Origin: Streptomyces cinnabarinus
GTDB taxonomy: Bacteria; Actinomycetota; Actinomycetes; Streptomycetales; Streptomycetaceae
Reading direction: 5' to 3'
Length of the DNA stretch: 64,000 nucleotides
Assembly (NCBI RefSeq): GCF_027270315.1
Contig: NZ_CP114413.1
Coordinates: 7,564,001-7,628,000 of the forward strand
Numbering within the stretch: position 1 is the stretch's first letter; the number at the start of each line of letters is the position of its first letter. Positions 7,752-14,850 of this stretch are shown piece after piece. Under the pieces are notes generated by a model. That model saw only the letters and a program-made list of their open reading frames with translations, made no database searches and was not told the DNA's origin. A program made the translations under genes and the position numbers.

Positions 7752-9374
7752 CTAGGCGGGATACCCGACAGCCTCCGGCGTGATCTCCTTCAGTTCTCCG
7801 TCGAGCAGCAGCCACCGGGTGATGCCGATCGACTCCAGGAACGGCAGATCGTGGCTGGCCACGATCAGCGCCCCCTCGTAGGACTCCAGGGCCGTGGTGA
7901 GCTGCTTCACGCTCGCCATGTCCAGGTTGTTCGTCGGCTCGTCCAGCATCAGCAGCTGCGGCGCGGGCTCGGCCAGCATCAGCGCGGCCAGCGCCGCCCG
8001 GAAGCGTTCGCCGCCGGAGAGCGTCGCCGCCTTCTGGTCGGCGCGGGCGCCCCGGAACAGGAAGCGGGCCAGCCGCGCCCGGACCCGGTTGTTGGTGGCG
8101 CCCGGCGCGAACCGGGCCACGTTCTCCGCGACGGTCCGCTCGCCGTCGAGCACATCGAGCCGCTGCGGCAGGAACCGCATCGGCACATGCGCCCGCGCCT
8201 CGCCCGACACCGACCGGAGCTCCCCGGCGATGGTGCGCAGCAGCGTGGTCTTGCCCGCGCCGTTGCGCCCGATCAGCGCGATCCGCTCCGGCCCGCGCAG
8301 ATCGAACCCACCGGCCACCCGCGCCCCGTACGCCAGCTCCAGATCCAGGAGCGTGAGCACCTCCCGGCCCGGCGGCACGGCCGTGTAGGGCAGATCGACG
8401 CGGATCACGTCGTCGTCCCGTACGGCCTCCACCGCCTCGTCGAGCCGGTCCTTGGCCTCGGCGAGCCGCTCCTCGTGCATGATGCGGTGCTTGCCCGCGG
8501 ACTCCTGCGCCGCGCGCTTGCGCGCCCCCATGACGATCTTCGGCTCGCGCTTCTGGTCCCACATCTTCTGGCCGTACCGCTTGCGGCGGGCCAACTTGAC
8601 CTGGGCGTCGACCAGTTCGCGCTTCTGCTTCTTCAGATCGGCCTCGGCGACCCGCACCATCCGCTCGGCCGCCTCCTGCTCGACCTCCAGCGCCTCCTGG
8701 TACGCCGAGAAGTTGCCGCCGTACCAGGTGATCTCGCCGGCGCGCAGATCGGCGATCTGGTCCACGAGATCGAGGAGTTCACGGTCATGACTGACCACGA
8801 CCAGCACCCCTGGCCAGGACGCGACGGCCGCGTACAGCCGCCGACGCGCGTACAGGTCCAGGTTGTTGGTCGGCTCGTCCAGGAGCAGCACGTCCGGCCG
8901 GCGCAGCAGCAGCGCGGCCAGCCGCAGCAGCACCGACTCGCCGCCCGATACCTCACCGACGGTGCGGTCCAACTGGATGTGCCCGAGGCCGAGTTCGCCC
9001 AGGGTGACCAGGGCGCGCTCCTCCACGTCCCAGTCGTCGCCGACGGTCTCGAAGTGCTCCTCGGCCACGTCACCGGCCTCGATGGCGTGCAGGGCGGCGC
9101 GCCGCGCGGCGATGCCGAGCGCCTCGTCGACCCGCAGCGCGGTGTCCAGCGTGACGTTCTGCGGGAGGTAGCCGATCTCACCGGCGACCCGGACGGTGCC
9201 GTCGGCGGGCGGCAGTTCACCGGCGATGAGCTTCAACAGGGTCGATTTCCCAGACCCGTTGACCCCGACCAGTCCGGTGCGGCCGGGGCCGAAGGCGGTG
9301 TCGAGGCCCTCGAAGACGGGGGTGCCGTCGGGCCAGGTGAAGGCGAGGGACGTACAGGTGATGGAACTTGACAT
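7752..9374 (-). CDS. ABC-F ribosome-associated ATPase (candidate antibiotic resistance factor)
   Basis: 540 aa with two nucleotide-binding domains and no membrane segments. The first P-loop is GVNGSGKST (37-45) with VSGGES and LLLDEPTNNLD. A charged linker of about 80 residues, rich in Lys and Arg (KKQKRELVDAQVKLARRKRY), reaches toward the peptidyl-transferase centre in ABC-F factors. The second domain has GRNGAGKTT, LSGGERFRAAL and LMLDEPTNNLD. ABC-F proteins bind the ribosomal E site and relieve drug- or peptide-induced stalling. Its expression looks induced: a strong promoter with a WhiB7-type AT box, a 37-codon uORF and a paired Shine-Dalgarno lie upstream (9375-9653). The start ATG has GGAGG 5 nt upstream. 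Confidence 0.92.
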   Translation of the reverse strand: MSSSITCTSLAFTWPDGTPVFEGLDTAFGPGRTGLVGVNGSGKSTLLKLIAGELPPADGTVRVAGEIGYLPQNVTLDTALRVDEALGIAARRAALHAIEAGDVAEEHFETVGDDWDVEERALVTLGELGLGHIQLDRTVGEVSGGESVLLRLAALLLRRPDVLLLDEPTNNLDLYARRRLYAAVASWPGVLVVVSHDRELLDLVDQIADLRAGEITWYGGNFSAYQEALEVEQEAAERMVRVAEADLKKQKRELVDAQVKLARRKRYGQKMWDQKREPKIVMGARKRAAQESAGKHRIMHEERLAEAKDRLDEAVEAVRDDDVIRVDLPYTAVPPGREVLTLLDLELAYGARVAGGFDLRGPERIALIGRNGAGKTTLLRTIAGELRSVSGEARAHVPMRFLPQRLDVLDGERTVAENVARFAPGATNNRVRARLARFLFRGARADQKAATLSGGERFRAALAALMLAEPAPQLLMLDEPTNNLDMASVKQLTTALESYEGALIVASHDLPFLESIGITRWLLLDGELKEITPEAVGYPA

Positions 9375-9448
9375 GCGGGCCTCCGCGGTTGCTCGAAGCG
9401 ATCAAGGGCAAGCGCGTATCGAGACACTTGCGACCCGCGGGGGATGCC
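9375..9448 (-). promoter_or_regulatory. Predicted translational attenuator of the ABC-F gene
   Basis: In the minus-strand transcript the ABC-F Shine-Dalgarno lies in CCGCGGAGG (complement of 9380-9388). It can pair, with one mismatch, to CCCCCGCGG (complement of 9435-9443), about 5 nt after the leader ORF stop. Pairing would hide GGAGG. A ribosome stalled near the end of the leader ORF would cover the upstream arm and free the start. A GACATGC/GCATGTC hairpin (9454-9470) overlaps the leader 3' end. This is inferred from complementarity only. Confidence 0.5.
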
Positions 9449-9562
9449 TCAGGGACATGCGGAGCATGTCGGGCATGAGAAAAGCCCTGCACCGGAGGAC
9501 GGCTCGTACGCCGAGGTCGCACGCTGCGCACGCACCTCAGGGGGTGCGACGCGGTGTCTCAT
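9449..9562 (-). CDS. 37-residue leader peptide upstream of the ABC-F gene
   Basis: An ATG at 9562 opens a 37-codon frame that begins MRHRVAPPEVRAQ and ends SCPTCSACP before TGA at 9449. GAGG lies just 5' of the start, although close to it. It lies wholly within the predicted 5' leader (transcription start near 9609) and ends about 75 nt before the ABC-F ATG. The position is typical of stalling leader peptides that control resistance genes. The Cys/Pro-rich end precedes the predicted anti-Shine-Dalgarno. It is probably cis-acting rather than a functional protein. Translation is not proven. Confidence 0.45.
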   Translation of the reverse strand: MRHRVAPPEVRAQRATSAYEPSSGAGLFSCPTCSACP

Positions 9563-9615
9563 GACCTCAGACGAGCAACGGCCTTCTCCAATCGGCGGCA
9601 ACAGGACCGTTGTAC

Positions 9616-9653
9616 ACCGTAGGAGGGGGCCGGAAGGGTGTCAACGGAATTAA
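9616..9653 (-). promoter_or_regulatory. Promoter of the ABC-F gene with WhiB7-like AT box
   Basis: On the minus strand: TTGACA (9639-9644), a 17-bp spacer, then TACGGT (9616-9621). Exactly 3 bp upstream of the -35 lies the AT-rich hexamer TTAATT (9648-9653), which also contains the TAA stop of ssgD. WhiB7/WblC-dependent promoters are known to have a short AT-rich site about 3 bp upstream of the -35. The expected start site is near 9609, leaving a leader of about 235 nt. Confidence 0.65.
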
Positions 9654-10066
9654 GCGGCGTCCCGCATCAGCTCCGCCAGGTCATGGTCCAGGTCGAGCTG
9701 GAGGTGCTCCAGGCCCACCGGCACCAGTTCGTTCGTGGCGTCCAGGAAGCGGCGCACCTCGCCGGTGCGGACGTGGATGACCGCGGTGCCCTCGGGAGCG
9801 TGGAACTCCAGGACGGTGCGGTCGTAGCCGTACGGGCGGGCCCGGACATCGCCCTGGCCGACGTTCTCCGTGAGGCCGGAGGCCAGCAGCTCACGGCTGA
9901 AGGTCCAGCAGACCTCCACGCCCTCCAGGGTGGCCGGGGCGGGGAAGGTCATCCGGACGGCGAACGGGTCGCGCCGGTCGTAGTGCAGCGTGGCGGGGAT
10001 GTTCGGCATCCGCGGCGCGGCGGCGACGAGACGGGCCTCCACGGGCTGCTCGATGACGTAGGACAA
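9650..10066 (-). CDS. ssgD: SsgA-like sporulation/cell division protein (SsgD type)
   Basis: 138 aa from the TTG at 10066, with GGGAG 7 nt upstream. It shows the SsgA/B family layout: an N-terminal strand region (IPATLHYDRRDPFAVRMTF), then VCWTFSRELLASGL, GDVRARPYG and an acidic C-terminus. These actinomycete-specific proteins control peptidoglycan remodelling and septum placement during sporulation-specific division. Assignment to SsgD rests on sequence resemblance and on the syntenic position remembered for S. coelicolor SCO6722. It is upstream of the ABC-F gene on the same strand, and its stop codon overlaps that gene's promoter AT box. Confidence 0.85.
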   Translation of the reverse strand: MSYVIEQPVEARLVAAAPRMPNIPATLHYDRRDPFAVRMTFPAPATLEGVEVCWTFSRELLASGLTENVGQGDVRARPYGYDRTVLEFHAPEGTAVIHVRTGEVRRFLDATNELVPVGLEHLQLDLDHDLAELMRDAA

Positions 10067-10289
10067 CGCCTTGCTCCCTTGCTACGGCTGGACGCGGCCG
10101 GGCGGATCGGGCCGGGCACTGTAAGAGACGACGGAAACGGCCGATGCGTGCACCTGGGGGGCGAGTGACCTCTGTCACCGCCTTTCATGCACGGGAGTGA
10201 CGGGGTTCTTCTCCCGTTCCCGCAGCGGCCGTCCGGGGCTGCCGAGGCCATCTGGACGGCGTGGTGCGCGTGGGCTAGCTTCGCCCGCC

Positions 10290-11399
10290 ATGAGGGCCTT
10301 GGGGAACACGCGACGCTGGGGACGCACGGTTCGCACGATGGCCGCGGGGGCGGTGTGCGCGGCGGCACTGGCCACGCTGACGGCCGCACCCGCGCGGGCG
10401 CACGAGCCGGGACCGGCACCCGGGTCCGCGCACTGGGAGGTGAAGGACACCGGCAGCCCAACGGTCCGCTTCCGGGGGCTCGCCGCCGTCAGCCGGGACA
10501 CCGCCTGGCTGGCCGGGAGCGCCGGCACCGTCCTGCGGACCACGGACGGCGGCGCGAGCTGGCGGAACGTCTCGCCGCCGGGGGCCGAGGAGCTTCAGTT
10601 CCGGGACGTCGAGGCGTTCGACGCGCGCCGGGCCGTGGCGCTGGCCATCGGCGAGGGGGAGGCGTCCCGGGTGTACCGCACCGACGACGGCGGCGCGACC
10701 TGGACCGAGGCGTTCCGTAACACCGACCCGCGCGCCTTCTACGACTGCATGGCCTTCTTCGACCGTCGGCACGGGCTGGCGATGAGCGACCCGGTGGAAG
10801 GCCGGTTCCGCATCCTGTCGACCGCGGACGGCGGCCGCAGCTGGACGGTCCTGCCCGACGACGGGATGCCCGCCGCGCTGGACGGCGAGGCAGGGTTCGC
10901 GGCCAGTGGCCAGTGTCTGGTGACGGCCGGGTCCAAGGACGTCTGGCTGGCCACCGGCGGCGCGGCACTCGCGCGTGTCCTGCACTCCGCCGACCGAGGA
11001 CGCACCTGGACCGCCACCGACAGTCCGATCCCGGCCGGGGACCCGGCGCGGGGCGTCTTCGCCCTCGCCTTCCGCGACCGCACCCACGGGCTCGCGGTGG
11101 GCGGCGACTACCGCCCCGGGGAGGCGTCCCCGCAGGCGTCCGCCCGCACCATCGACGGCGGCCGCACCTGGCGTCCCGCCGGGACACCGGTGAGCGCCTA
11201 CCGCTCCGGCGTCGCCTGGCTCCCGCACAGCCGCACCGCCGCCCTCGCGGTCGGCCCCACCGGCACCGACTTGACCACCGACGCCGGCCGCACCTGGCGG
11301 ACCGTCGACACCGGCTCGTACGACACCGTCGCCTGCACCCCCGACCTGAGCTGCTGGGCAGCGGGCGAGAAGGGCCGCGCGGCACGCCTGGAGAGGTGA
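10290..11399 (+). CDS. Secreted Ycf48/BNR-repeat beta-propeller protein
   Basis: 369 aa. The ATG at 10290 follows a TAGCTT -10-like hexamer by 8 nt, so the message may be leaderless; an earlier in-frame GTG at 10197 would bury the signal peptide. Residues 1-35 form a Sec signal (twin Arg and basic start, Ala-rich core, APARAHE cleavage region). The rest contains at least six Asp-box-like repeats (DGGASW, DGGATW, DGGRSW, DRGRTW, DGGRTW, DAGRTW), typical of sialidase/Ycf48-like propellers. It is often labelled oxidoreductase in Streptomyces, but no catalytic site is apparent. It is probably an extracellular binding or scaffold protein. Confidence 0.78.
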   Translation: MRALGNTRRWGRTVRTMAAGAVCAAALATLTAAPARAHEPGPAPGSAHWEVKDTGSPTVRFRGLAAVSRDTAWLAGSAGTVLRTTDGGASWRNVSPPGAEELQFRDVEAFDARRAVALAIGEGEASRVYRTDDGGATWTEAFRNTDPRAFYDCMAFFDRRHGLAMSDPVEGRFRILSTADGGRSWTVLPDDGMPAALDGEAGFAASGQCLVTAGSKDVWLATGGAALARVLHSADRGRTWTATDSPIPAGDPARGVFALAFRDRTHGLAVGGDYRPGEASPQASARTIDGGRTWRPAGTPVSAYRSGVAWLPHSRTAALAVGPTGTDLTTDAGRTWRTVDTGSYDTVACTPDLSCWAAGEKGRAARLER

Positions 11400-11447
11400 T
11401 CCCGAACCGGGGTACTCGGTCGCCGACGGCGAAAGGAGTGAGCGCAC

Positions 11448-11696
11448 ATGCCACGCGGTTCGAGCCCCAAGCGGGAGCGGCAGTACGAGCACATCAAGAA
11501 GAGCGCGCAGGAGCGTGGGGAGAGCACCGAGCGGGCGAAGGAGATCGCCGCGCGCACGGTGAACAAGCAACGCGCCCGGTCCGGCGAGTCCAAGACCTAC
11601 GATCAGCTCTACGAGGAGGCCAAGCGCCGTAACGTCGAGGGCCGTTCGAGGATGGACAAGAGCGGGCTCCGGCGCGCCCTGGGTGGCGAGGGCTGA
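11448..11696 (+). CDS. Small basic protein, often labelled plasmid stabilization protein
   Basis: 82 aa, strongly charged and predicted helical (SPKRERQYEHIKKSAQERG; then VNKQRARSGESKTYDQLYEE), ending in a short basic region. It has a clear AAAGGAG site 8-9 nt before the ATG. Similar small proteins are widespread in actinobacteria and are often annotated as plasmid stabilization or Rho-N-like proteins without experimental basis. No toxin/antitoxin partner is next to it. It lies 48 bp after the propeller gene and 28 bp before endonuclease V, so the three may be co-transcribed. A nucleic-acid-binding role is plausible from the charge. Confidence 0.7.
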   Translation: MPRGSSPKRERQYEHIKKSAQERGESTERAKEIAARTVNKQRARSGESKTYDQLYEEAKRRNVEGRSRMDKSGLRRALGGEG

Positions 11697-11724
11697 CTCC
11701 GGGACCCGTACGCTCGTCCGCATC

Positions 11725-12855
11725 ATGACGACCGTACGCATCCCCGCGGGCTGGCCCGCGACCGAGGAAGACGCCCGTGCCGTCCAGGACGAACTGCGCG
11801 CCCGCGTGGTGCTGGACGAGCCGGGGCCACCGCCCGGCACCGGGCGGGTCACCGGCGTGGACGTGGCCTACGACGACGAACTGGACGTCGTGGCCGCCGC
11901 GGCCGTCACCCTGGACGCGGCCACCCTGGAGGTCGTCGCGGAGGCGACGGCCGTCGGCCGGATCTCCTTCCCGTACGTGCCGGGGCTGCTCGCCTTCCGG
12001 GAGATCCCCACGGTGCTGGCCGCCCTCGACGCCCTGCCCGGCCCGCCGGGCCTGGTGGTGTGCGACGGCTACGGCCTCGCCCACCCCCGCCGCTTCGGCC
12101 TCGCCAGCCACCTCGGCGTCCTCACCGGCCTGCCCACCATCGGCGTGGCCAAGAACCCGTTCACCTTCACCTACGACGAGCCCGGCGCGGCCCGCGGATC
12201 GGCCTCGCCGCTGGTCTCGGGCACCGAGGAGGTCGGCCGCGCCGTGCGCACGCGGGAGGCCGTCAAGCCGGTCTTCGTCTCCGTCGGCCACCGTGTTTCC
12301 CTCGACAACGCCTGCGCCCACGTCCTCGCCCTCACCCCGTCGTATCGCCTCCCGGAGACGACGCGGCGGGCCGACGCGCTGTGCCGGAAGGCGCTGCGGG
12401 CCGCCACCGAGCCGAACGAGGAACTAGCGGCACGCGCGCGTGCGGACCGCAGCCGGTCATGGGGCCGCACGCTGTACGAACGGCAGCGGGACCCGGTGAC
12501 CTGGGCGGGCCGGGTGCTCGCGGCGGCCGCGGGGGAGGGGCACCGGACGCCGGAGATCGACGCCGTGCTGGCCGTGGCGGGCGACCGGGACCGGTGGCAC
12601 GAGGGCCGGGAGGTCTTCGGAGAGGTGCGGGGCGCCGGCATCCATGCCGAGGACCAACTGCTGTTCCGGCTCGCGGAACTGGTCGCCAAGCTCGCCCACA
12701 ACGCGGCGGGCCCGGCGCCGTACTTCGACTATCACGCGGGCTGGGAGATCGGCCCCCTTGCCTGCCGTATCGCTGCCGCGTCCGGGGATCCCGCGGCGCG
12801 GCAGCGGTTGGAAGCCGCGCTGGGGGAATGGGCGCCTTCTGAGTACGTCGACTGA
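11725..12855 (+). CDS. nfi: Endonuclease V fused to an unrecognised C-terminal domain
   Basis: 376 aa, versus about 225-235 for endonuclease V. Residues 1 to about 230 are a complete EndoV domain: GVDVAY with the first catalytic Asp, FREIP with Glu, VCDGYGLAHPRRFGLASHLG with the next Asp, GVAKNPF with Lys, and GHRVSLDNACAH. EndoV cleaves the second phosphodiester 3' of deoxyinosine. After an acidic linker (TEPNEEL) comes an extra domain, roughly residues 240-376, with WGRTLYERQRDPVTWAGRV, AEDQLLFRLAELVAKL and a FDYHAGWEIGPL motif. I do not recognise it. The reading frame is unbroken and has the same codon bias throughout. The ATG at 11725 follows a TACGCT -10-like hexamer, so it may be leaderless. 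Confidence 0.85.
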   Translation: MTTVRIPAGWPATEEDARAVQDELRARVVLDEPGPPPGTGRVTGVDVAYDDELDVVAAAAVTLDAATLEVVAEATAVGRISFPYVPGLLAFREIPTVLAALDALPGPPGLVVCDGYGLAHPRRFGLASHLGVLTGLPTIGVAKNPFTFTYDEPGAARGSASPLVSGTEEVGRAVRTREAVKPVFVSVGHRVSLDNACAHVLALTPSYRLPETTRRADALCRKALRAATEPNEELAARARADRSRSWGRTLYERQRDPVTWAGRVLAAAAGEGHRTPEIDAVLAVAGDRDRWHEGREVFGEVRGAGIHAEDQLLFRLAELVAKLAHNAAGPAPYFDYHAGWEIGPLACRIAAASGDPAARQRLEAALGEWAPSEYVD

Positions 12856-12902
12856 GTACCCGTACGGATGTCCGCGCCCGGCCCGCTCGACAGGCTGGGC
12901 GC

Positions 12903-13079
12903 ATGTCCTCCCAACGCATGTCCTCCCACCGCATGGCCTCGCACCGTTCCCCGAAGCCGCTCGCCGACCCCGACCGCCCCGTCGAGCGGGTCGTGAACGC
13001 GGCGCTCGTCCTCGCCGCGCTCGCGGGGCTCGCCTGGATCTGCGGAATGATCTACACCGTCGTCCAGTGGCCGCTGTAG
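12903..13079 (+). CDS. Small single-pass membrane protein
   Basis: 58 aa. The N-terminus contains three imperfect repeats of a 5-codon unit (MSSQR, MSSHR, MASHR), giving three possible ATG starts at 12903, 12918 and 12933. A basic/acidic stretch (KPLADPDRPVERV) is followed by one hydrophobic helix (ALVLAALAGLAWICGMIYTV) and a short tail, VQWPL. This is typical of small conserved Streptomyces membrane proteins of unknown function. It is 47 bp after the endonuclease V fusion and converges on the next gene. Which ATG is used is uncertain. Confidence 0.6.
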   Translation: MSSQRMSSHRMASHRSPKPLADPDRPVERVVNAALVLAALAGLAWICGMIYTVVQWPL

Positions 13080-13089
13080 GACCGTCGGC

Positions 13090-14268
13090 CTAGCGGCTCG
13101 CGGCCACCCGGAACACGATCCCCGCCCGCCGCAGTCGCTCGATCAGCGCGTCGCCCATCGCGACGGCCGTGGTGACCTGTCCGGCCGTCGGCGGCAGTTC
13201 GTCGAAGGCGAGGCAGAGCGCCGACTCGGCGAGCATCTTCGCCGTCTCGTCATAGCCGGGGTCGCCGCCCGAGACCTCGGTGAAGACCCGGCGGCCCCCG
13301 GCCTGGCCGACGAAGCGGACCGAGAACCAGCTCTTCGCGCGCTTCTCCGGGCTCGGCCCGTCCCCGGGCTTGAGCCGGTCCGACAGCCACCGCCGGGCGG
13401 GCGGGAGTTGGGCCGCTGCGGCGAGCCCGCCCACGCCCACGACACCGGCCACGGCGACGGGCAGATGCCGTACCGCCGCGTAGTGCCGATAGCGGAAGTC
13501 GGGGCCGTAGCGGTCCAGGGCCTTCGCGGAGCGGCGGACGATCTGCGGGTCGATGGTCGGCAGCGGTACCGCCCAGGCGCCGATCTCCCCGGAGTACCGG
13601 GGCGCTCCGGTCGGGGCCAGCGCACGGCGGCCCACCAGGCGCGGTTCGTGCCGGGCCCGGTCCCGTGCGGCGGCCAGCATCTGGCGCCCGCGCGCGAACT
13701 GGCCGAGCGCGGAGGCGAAGGTCCCGCCGGAGAACATGGCGTCCGCGGTCACGAAGCCGTCCACGGTCAGCGGCACGCCCTCGGGCAGCTGCCGGACCGT
13801 GAAGTACGCGCCCAGGTCGTGCGGGATCGAGTCGAACCCGGCCGCGTGCACCAGCCGGGCGCCCGTCTCCCGCGCGCGTGCGTCATGGCGGACGTACATC
13901 AGGTCCACGAACTCCGGCTCACCGCTGAGGTCCAGGTAGTCCGTGCCGCTGTCCGCGCAGGCGGCGACCAGTTCCTCGCCGTAGCGCACATAGGGGCCCA
14001 CCGTCGTGGCCACCACGCGCGCCTGCCGGGCCAGTTCGCGCAGCGAGGCCGGGTCCGCCACGTCGGCACGGAGCACGCCGACCCGGTCGCCGCCCGGCAG
14101 CCCCTCGCGCAGCCGCTCCAGTTTCGCCTCGTCGCGGCCCGCGACCGCCCAGCGCAGCCCGTCCGGGGCGTGCGCCGCGAGGTACTCCGCGGTGAGCGCC
14201 CCGGCGAAGCCGGTGGCTCCGAAGAGCACGATGTCGTAGGGACGATCCGTTCTGCTCAGCCTGCTCAT
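13090..14268 (-). CDS. Saccharopine dehydrogenase-like / trans-acting enoyl reductase family protein
   Basis: 392 aa from the ATG at 14268; the open frame upstream runs into the divergent promoter and is ignored. An N-terminal Rossmann motif (IVLFGATGFAG) is followed by the family's middle domain and one hydrophobic segment (PVAVAGVVGVGGLAAAAQL) near residues 280-300, so it may associate with the membrane. The family includes mycobacterial trans-acting enoyl reductases that work with polyketide synthases, as well as many enzymes without a known substrate. No polyketide synthase is nearby. It is divergent from the MmcQ/YjbR gene. Confidence 0.8.
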   Translation of the reverse strand: MSRLSRTDRPYDIVLFGATGFAGALTAEYLAAHAPDGLRWAVAGRDEAKLERLREGLPGGDRVGVLRADVADPASLRELARQARVVATTVGPYVRYGEELVAACADSGTDYLDLSGEPEFVDLMYVRHDARARETGARLVHAAGFDSIPHDLGAYFTVRQLPEGVPLTVDGFVTADAMFSGGTFASALGQFARGRQMLAAARDRARHEPRLVGRRALAPTGAPRYSGEIGAWAVPLPTIDPQIVRRSAKALDRYGPDFRYRHYAAVRHLPVAVAGVVGVGGLAAAAQLPPARRWLSDRLKPGDGPSPEKRAKSWFSVRFVGQAGGRRVFTEVSGGDPGYDETAKMLAESALCLAFDELPPTAGQVTTAVAMGDALIERLRRAGIVFRVAASR

Positions 14269-14359
14269 GACACCTCTCGTCCCGCACCACGCGCCGTTGT
14301 CGGTGGCCGAGGCTAGCGTGAGGTGTGCGGAGCCCGACGACCAGGCTGGGAGGCAGCGG

Positions 14360-14740
14360 ATGGCCGTGGACCGGAACGCCCTGAAGAAGTGGGAGAAAGT
14401 ACGCCAGTTCGCCCTCGGCCTGCCGGGCGCGGCGGAAGAGTTCCCGTGGGGCGAGACCGTGGCGAAGGTCAACAAGAAGGTGTTCGTCTTCCTCGGCGTC
14501 GACGACGGCAGCTATCCGCTGGGCGTCACCGTGAAGCTCAAGGACGAGGCCGCCCACGCCCACGCGCTGACCTGCCCGGGCGCCGAGCCCGCCGGATACG
14601 GCCTCGGCAAGTCCGGCTGGGTGAGCATCCCGCTGGAGCAGAAGGGCGCCCCGCGCGCCGAGCTGCTGTGCGACTGGGTCGAGGAGAGCTACCGCACGAT
14701 CGCGCCGAAGCGGCTGGTCGCGGAGCTCGACGCACGCTGA
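14360..14740 (+). CDS. MmcQ/YjbR family protein
   Basis: 126 aa from the ATG at 14360 with GGGAGG upstream; the longer frame starting at 14267 overlaps the divergent gene's start and is unlikely. The sequence shows the small CyaY-like fold of the family: LPGAAEEFPWGETVAKVNKK, the central KLKDEAAHA strand-helix, and a C-terminal WVEESYRTIAPKRLVAEL helix. The family is called DNA-binding from structure (double-wing), but cellular roles are unknown. It is a monocistronic gene between divergent and downstream units. Confidence 0.82.
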   Translation: MAVDRNALKKWEKVRQFALGLPGAAEEFPWGETVAKVNKKVFVFLGVDDGSYPLGVTVKLKDEAAHAHALTCPGAEPAGYGLGKSGWVSIPLEQKGAPRAELLCDWVEESYRTIAPKRLVAELDAR

Positions 14741-14765
14741 GGCAGGGCACCTCGGTAAGGTCACT

Positions 14766-14806
14766 AAGCGCTTGCTCTTGTGCTCGCTGGAGCAAGTTCC
14801 TAACAT
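14766..14806 (+). promoter_or_regulatory. Promoter and TetR-like operator of the beta-oxidation operon
   Basis: Palindrome AAGCGCTT (14766-14773) lies inside TAAGCGCTTGCT. CTTGCTC (14771-14777) is mirrored by GAGCAAG (14790-14796). A -35-like TTGTGC (14778-14783), a 17-bp spacer and TAACAT (14801-14806) lie in the same stretch, so a bound repressor would block the promoter. Similar dyads are used by TetR regulators of acyl-CoA catabolism. No such regulator is encoded here. Confidence 0.55.
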
Positions 14807-14850
14807 CCCTGGTGTTACATCAGTAGTGTCACACCTACCCTGGGGACCGG

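Noticed and set aside
6762..9371. 869-codon frame antisense to DDAH and ABC-F
   Set aside because: Repetitive Arg/Gln/Gly/Leu content, antisense to two well-supported genes.
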